Origin: Haemophilus haemolyticus
Lineage (GTDB): Bacteria > Pseudomonadota > Gammaproteobacteria > Enterobacterales > Pasteurellaceae
Length of the DNA stretch: 64,000 nucleotides
Direction: 5' to 3'
NCBI RefSeq assembly: GCF_003352385.1
Contig: NZ_CP031243.1
Coordinates: 660,501-724,500, forward strand
This document shows positions 59,644 through 64,000 of the stretch, piece by piece. The notes below the pieces were generated by a model. The model saw only the letters and a list, made by a program, of their open reading frames with translations. It searched no databases and was not told where the DNA came from. Position 1 is the first letter of the stretch, and each line of letters opens with the position of its first letter. A program made the translations under genes and the position numbers.

Positions 59644-60552
59644 ATGAAAACATTGAAAAAACTCACCGCACTTACCATTGCAGTTTTCGCAGCGGCAACG
59701 GCAAACGCACAAGAGATCACCGTAAAAAATGCAGCCGGTGAACAAATAGTGCCACAAAATCCACAAAAAGTGGTGGTGCTGGATTTCGGTGTAGCGGATA
59801 CTATCCGTGCCTTAGGTGATGCTGGTCAAATCGTGGGCTTCCCGAAAGCAGGGCATATTCCAGTGTATTTGGCTGAGTTCAACCAGGACAAATTCAAAAA
59901 CGTCGGTACCCTACCTGAACCGGCATTTGAAGCCATCAACGAACTCAATCCGGATTTAATTATCGCCGCGTCGCGCCAACAAAGATTGTTGGATAAATTG
60001 AAAGAAATCGCGCCGGTGTTCTATGTACAAAATGACTACGCCAATTACTATCCCAGTTTCCAAGAAAATGTGACCGCGCTTGGTAAAATTTTCAATAAAG
60101 ACACCGTGGCAAAAGAAAAATTGGATGCTTTAGAAAACAAAGTAGCGCAAGTGGCAAAAGATGTGAAAGGCAAAACGGCGTTGCTCGTGTTAGTAAATGA
60201 AAGCAAAATCAGCGTATTTGGCGACAACTCGCGTTACAGCATGGTGTATCAAAAATTTGGTTTTAAACCAGCGGATCCGAACATTAAATCTTCCACTCAC
60301 GGAATGAGCGTTGGTTTTGAATATATTTTAGAAAAAAATCCGGATTATTTACTTGTGGTGGATCGCACAGCGGCAGTCACCGACAAAGTAAACAACGCAC
60401 AAAAAGTGCTTGATAATTCCCTCATCCAACAAACAAAAGCCTTTAAAAACAACCACATCGTGTATTTAGATGCCGCAAATTGGTATTTGGCTTTTGGAGG
60501 ATTGGAATCCATGGAGATTATTGCTGCGGAGCTTGAAAAAGCGGTGAAATAA
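59644..60552 (+). CDS. Siderophore-binding periplasmic protein (CeuE/YclQ/FetB-like)
   Basis: The 302-residue protein has a signal peptide (MKTLKKLTALTIAVFAAATANA) and a PBP-type iron-siderophore domain (PQKVVVLDFGVADTIRALG, ELNPDLIIAASRQQRLLDKLKEIAPVFY, YLDAANWYLAFGGLESMEIIA). This resembles CeuE, YclQ and Neisseria FetB, which bind catecholate or similar ferric siderophores. No lipobox is seen, so it is soluble. AAGGAAA lies 8 bases before the ATG; an uptake signal is inside the signal-peptide codons. Exact ligand cannot be read. Confidence 0.9.
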   Translation: MKTLKKLTALTIAVFAAATANAQEITVKNAAGEQIVPQNPQKVVVLDFGVADTIRALGDAGQIVGFPKAGHIPVYLAEFNQDKFKNVGTLPEPAFEAINELNPDLIIAASRQQRLLDKLKEIAPVFYVQNDYANYYPSFQENVTALGKIFNKDTVAKEKLDALENKVAQVAKDVKGKTALLVLVNESKISVFGDNSRYSMVYQKFGFKPADPNIKSSTHGMSVGFEYILEKNPDYLLVVDRTAAVTDKVNNAQKVLDNSLIQQTKAFKNNHIVYLDAANWYLAFGGLESMEIIAAELEKAVK

Positions 60553-60645
60553 ACGCAATATTTTTCTTTTTTGATAAGTCGGCGGTTCTTTTAGTCGCCG
60601 ATTTTCTTTTTCACTCAAAAATCTAAATTTACACTTTACTAAGGT

Positions 60646-60664
60646 AATGCAAATCATTATCATT
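60646..60664. promoter_or_regulatory. Fur box before the TonB-dependent receptor
   Basis: AATGCAAATCATTATCATT contains the AATCATTATCATT core of the Fur consensus, about 105 bases before the receptor start. It suggests the receptor has its own iron-repressed promoter. Confidence 0.8.
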
Positions 60665-60768
60665 AATGTAATTTTAGGCTGTTCTCTATTCTTTCTTTTT
60701 TATAATTATTCAGTGACGTAAGCAAATGGAGAAATGTATGGAACACAAGAAAACAACAGGAGTAAGTT

Positions 60769-63700
60769 ATGCCGAATAATGTAGTCTTTGACAAACAAAT
60801 AAATCCCCTCCCTATCCAAGGCTTTTCTTTAAGCCTCATTTCTTTAGCGATATTTGCTTTTCATCCCTTTGCTCAGGCTGAAAGCTTAGAGCAAATCAAT
60901 GTTGTTGATGAAAGCCCTGTTAACTCCACAGCTGGCAGTAAAAGCTATACTATCAAATCAATGAATACAGCCACTGGCTTGCGTATTTCTGGTAAAGACA
61001 CGCCACAATCTGTGAGTGTGGTAACAAGAAAACAACTTGATGATCGCGCGATTCATACCCTTGAAGACGCAATGAAAAACACTACTGGTGTGAATGTTGT
61101 GCATGATTCTGGTTTACAAACCCGTTTTCTCTCTCGTGGTTTCTATGTGGATCAAATTGGTGAAGATGGTATCACTACCAATGTAGGCGGGCGTTCAGGT
61201 TATACTGCTAAAATTGATGTGGTGCCGAGCACAGACCTAGCCGTTTACGATCATATTGAAGTAGTACGCGGTGCAACTGGTTTAACTCAATCCAATTCCG
61301 AACCAGGCGGAACCATTAATCTTATTCGCAAACGCCCAACAGATAAATTCCAACATTTAGGTGAAATTACCGTAGATCACCGTGGCAGTGTTCGCACTAT
61401 GCTTGATGTGTCAGGTCCAATGAATAAAGAAAAAAACGTACGTGGGCGTTTAGTGGGCGTGGATGAAAAATCATATTCTTTCAAGCAAGATGTAAAAGGC
61501 AGTAAACAAATGGTTTATGGCGTATTTGAGAGCAATATCCGTGATAAAGGTTTATTTACCCTTGGCGGTATGTATCAAAAAATTAATGAAGTACCGGATT
61601 TTGCCGGTGTTATGTTGCCTTGTGAGAATCCAAAAGTTGCGGCATTTTCTTCTCGCCCAGCTTGCCAAGATCCTCTTAAATTTCCACGAAGTACATACTT
61701 AGGCGAAAATTGGTCTCGATTAAAAGGCGATAAATATAATCTTTTCTCTGAAACAAAATTATTTTTAGATAATGATTGGGAATTAAGTTTAGAACTTTCT
61801 TATACACAAAATAATTCCGATGCCAAAGTGGGGCAATATTTTATTAAAGATGAACATGCTGCAGGGGTTTCTGGCGCAGATGCTACAAGCTTTTTAACTG
61901 AAAAAGGCGAAGTAATTCCCTTTGAACCTAAAGATAAAGCATTGGAAAAACTAGCTTCATATCGTAAAGACGCCAAAGCAGAGTTTGAATCTAAAAAAGC
62001 AGATTATTTAAAGAATGGTTTTAATCAACAAGATTTTGCAATATAAAAATAAACGTATAAATGACCGCGCTTTACTACGCCAGCAATGTATTGATGAGGG
62101 AACATTGGATTTCTTCTGCGATGGTTATTATCCTGCCTTGACTGATGAAGAATACAAACAAGATTTTATTAATAAAGTGCTTGCCGCTCAGGGAATTAGT
62201 GATAATGCAAATGAACGCTTCCCTAATCGTTTATATGATTCAGCCTATAATAATCGAGATGTGATAAATCGTCGATTTAACTATATGCCAATGAGATATC
62301 AAAAAAAGGATAAACAATATGGTATTAAATTAAATTTAAAAGGCAGTTATGAACTCTTTGATAGAAGCCACGATTTTTATCTTGGTTATGCTTATAACAA
62401 TGAAAATATAGAATCAACTTACCTTGAAATTTTCCAAAAGAAATATAGAGTACGTCCAAGTACCGGAACTATTCATTCCCAATTTGATGGCTTATGTGAA
62501 GTACATCCATTAGGTAGCAATAAACTACCAACAGAAAAAGGAAATCGTGAGCCGGATTGGGATAAATATAATGAATATGGAAATGTGAGTATCTATGAAC
62601 CGGATTGTAAAAATGCCATTAAAACCAAATATAAACCTATGCTTGATGCCAGTGGCAAACAAATTTATAAAATTGATGATTTTGGTAATAAAGTACCTGC
62701 TTTAGAGCCAGTTTATGAACTTGATGCCAATGGCAACAAGATTCAGGAAGTTGATGAAAAAGGCGATCCTATTTTTGTTGGTTTTTCAGGTACTACGCCT
62801 GTTTATAAACACGTTAAAATTCCAGATGATCATATTTTGGCACAATATAATTACGCTAAATATTTTAACAAAAATCAAACTCACACCATTACAGCAAGTA
62901 ACCGCTTTAATGCCACAGATAAATTGCATGTCTTAACTGGGTTAAGTTTTGTACATTTCACCACTTCACAGCAGAAAGAAATGCCTGTTCGTTATGGTGA
63001 ACCTATCACAAACTTCCAGTCAGCCAGTAATGTTAAAGCGGATAATGAACATTATAAAGCCAGTATGACGGGGCATAAGTTTACGCCTTATTTGGGGATA
63101 ACTTATGATCTTACTGATAATCACAGCATTTATGTGAGTTATACCAAAATCTTTAAGCAACAAGATAATGTTGATGTCACAACAAAAACAACCTTGCCAC
63201 CCCTTGTTGGAACAAATTACGAAGTAGGTTGGAAAGGAGTATTTTTGGACAATCGTTTAAATGCGTCATTGGCTTTATTTACCTTAGAGCAAAAGAATAG
63301 AACCGTTGTCGATTTTGGTTTTGTGCCTGATTCTACTGGTAGACAAGGCTCTTTCCAAACTATTGCGAAACCAATAGGAAGAGTTGAAAGCAAGGGCTTT
63401 GAAATCGAAGCTGCAGGCAATCTCACCGAAAACTGGCAACTCTTTTTAGGTTACACTTACAACAAGAGCAAATATAAAAATGCTCAAGAAGTGAATGCTG
63501 AACGTCTAGAGAAAAACACAAAAGCGGATCCTTATAACTTCAGTAACTTCACACCGGTTCAAATGTTCCGCTTGGCGACTTCTTATCATATCCCAAATAC
63601 AAAATTAACCATCGGTGGTGGTGCTTCTGCACAAAGCCCAACAAGCAGTTTATATGGCATCCATCAAGCTGGTTACGCGCTTTGGGATGCGAATATTCAA

Positions 63701-63853
63701 TATGAATTTAATCCGCACGCTAAGTTAAGCCTAATTGGGACGAACTTAACGGATAAAATCTATTTCGAGAACAATTACAACCGCACTCGTGGGATGAACA
63801 ATTTCTATGGTCGCCCACGCACAGTTATGATGAAACTCGATTGGACATTCTAG
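60769..63853 (+). pseudogene. TonB-dependent siderophore receptor, broken by a one-base frameshift
   Basis: Frame 1 (60769-62046) gives a signal peptide ending FAQA, a TonB-box-like EQINVVDES, and the plug domain (TPQSVSVVTRKQLDDRAIHTLEDAM, YDHIEVVRGATGLTQ, GGTINLIRKRPT), then stops after NGFNQQDFAI. The frame shifted by one base continues from about 62042 (YKNKRINDRALLRQQC) to 63853 with the barrel (LGYAYNNENI, VSYTKIFKQQDN, NFYGRPRTVMMKLDWTF, ending in Phe). The total length is 3085 bases, one more than a multiple of three, so a single extra base explains it. At about 1028 codons it is longer than usual receptors (650-830), because of long extracellular loops. Outer-membrane iron-siderophore import if intact. 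Confidence 0.85.
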
Positions 63854-63930
63854 GCAAAATCGGTCGCAAAAGTGCGGTCGATTTTCCCATTGTTTTTGAA
63901 CATTAATCATCACAAATTTAAGGACAAACT

Positions 63931-64000
63931 ATGAACCCATTCAAAATAAAACTTTCACTTTTAAGTCTGTCAATTCTTGCTGCCCTTGCAACCAATGCGG
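63931..64000 (+). CDS. Exported protein, start only (cut by window edge)
   Basis: The ATG at 63931, with AAGGA 11 bases upstream, starts MNPFKIKLSLLSLSILAALA, a typical signal peptide. Only 23 codons are in the window, so the product is unknown. It lies 77 bases after the receptor, with an uptake signal between, and may belong to the same iron locus. Confidence 0.6.
   Translation, partial: MNPFKIKLSLLSLSILAALATNA

Overview
The window is a piece of a Haemophilus chromosome, from the H. influenzae / H. haemolyticus group. Three things point there: the 9-base DNA-uptake signal AAGTGCGGT/ACCGCACTT occurs throughout, inside and between genes; the base composition is AT-rich; and many proteins match my memory of H. 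influenzae (GlyA, DsbD, ArcA, D15/BamA, the PilABCD competence pilus, the duplicated MerP-like copper scavengers). Gene order differs in places from what I remember of strain Rd KW20.

Layout. 1-8.5 kb is a minus-strand block: glyA (cut by the window edge), a phosphoethanolamine transferase that looks inserted, purD and purH under a PurR box, a DoxX protein and dsbD. 8.7-11.8 kb is a plus-strand block: arcA, a tandem glycine riboswitch with its AGCS symporter, and the ribosome hibernation factor raiA. 11.8-12.2 kb is a decayed IS3-family remnant.

12.2-18.8 kb is the most unusual part. A chromosomal SAM-methyltransferase gene is split inside motif I by about 5.8 kb of very AT-rich DNA in which I see no uptake signal. 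This insert carries five tightly packed, mostly overlapping genes: a KilA-N protein, an N6-adenine-type DNA methyltransferase with NPPY, a 712-residue protein with two GHKL ATPase modules (a MutL/HSP90-like one and a histidine-kinase-like one), a response-regulator-like receiver and an HNH nuclease. I read it as an unrecognised defence or restriction-modification-type system that joins DNA methylation, GHKL ATPase sensing, possible phosphotransfer and an HNH effector.

18.9-33.1 kb holds translation and envelope genes: rpsB-tsf with an S2-type leader, the minus-strand set lpxD-skp-bamA-rseP-cdsA-uppS, then leuS, lptE and holA. 33.1-40.8 kb is minus-strand mutT, secA and secM (a very short arrest peptide ending near IRAGP), dciA on the plus strand, then tadA, thyA, lgt, a TauE-type permease and rppH. 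41.3-45.7 kb has ampD diverging from pilABCD, which sit behind a CRP-S competence site. 45.8-53.9 kb has rho, metJ, a copper module (cueR, three copies of copZ made by tandem duplication, copA) and serine use (sdaC, sdaA). 53.9-55.2 kb is a full-length but dead IS3-family element. 55.2-64 kb has gor and a Fur-box-flanked iron-siderophore uptake locus: two permeases, an ATPase, a binding protein and a very large TonB-dependent receptor whose frame is broken by one base. A further exported protein starts at the right edge.

Shared physiology: one-carbon, glycine and serine metabolism (glyA, glycine riboswitch, sdaCA), purine synthesis, envelope biogenesis, competence, metal homeostasis (copper out, iron in), and one mobile defence-like island.
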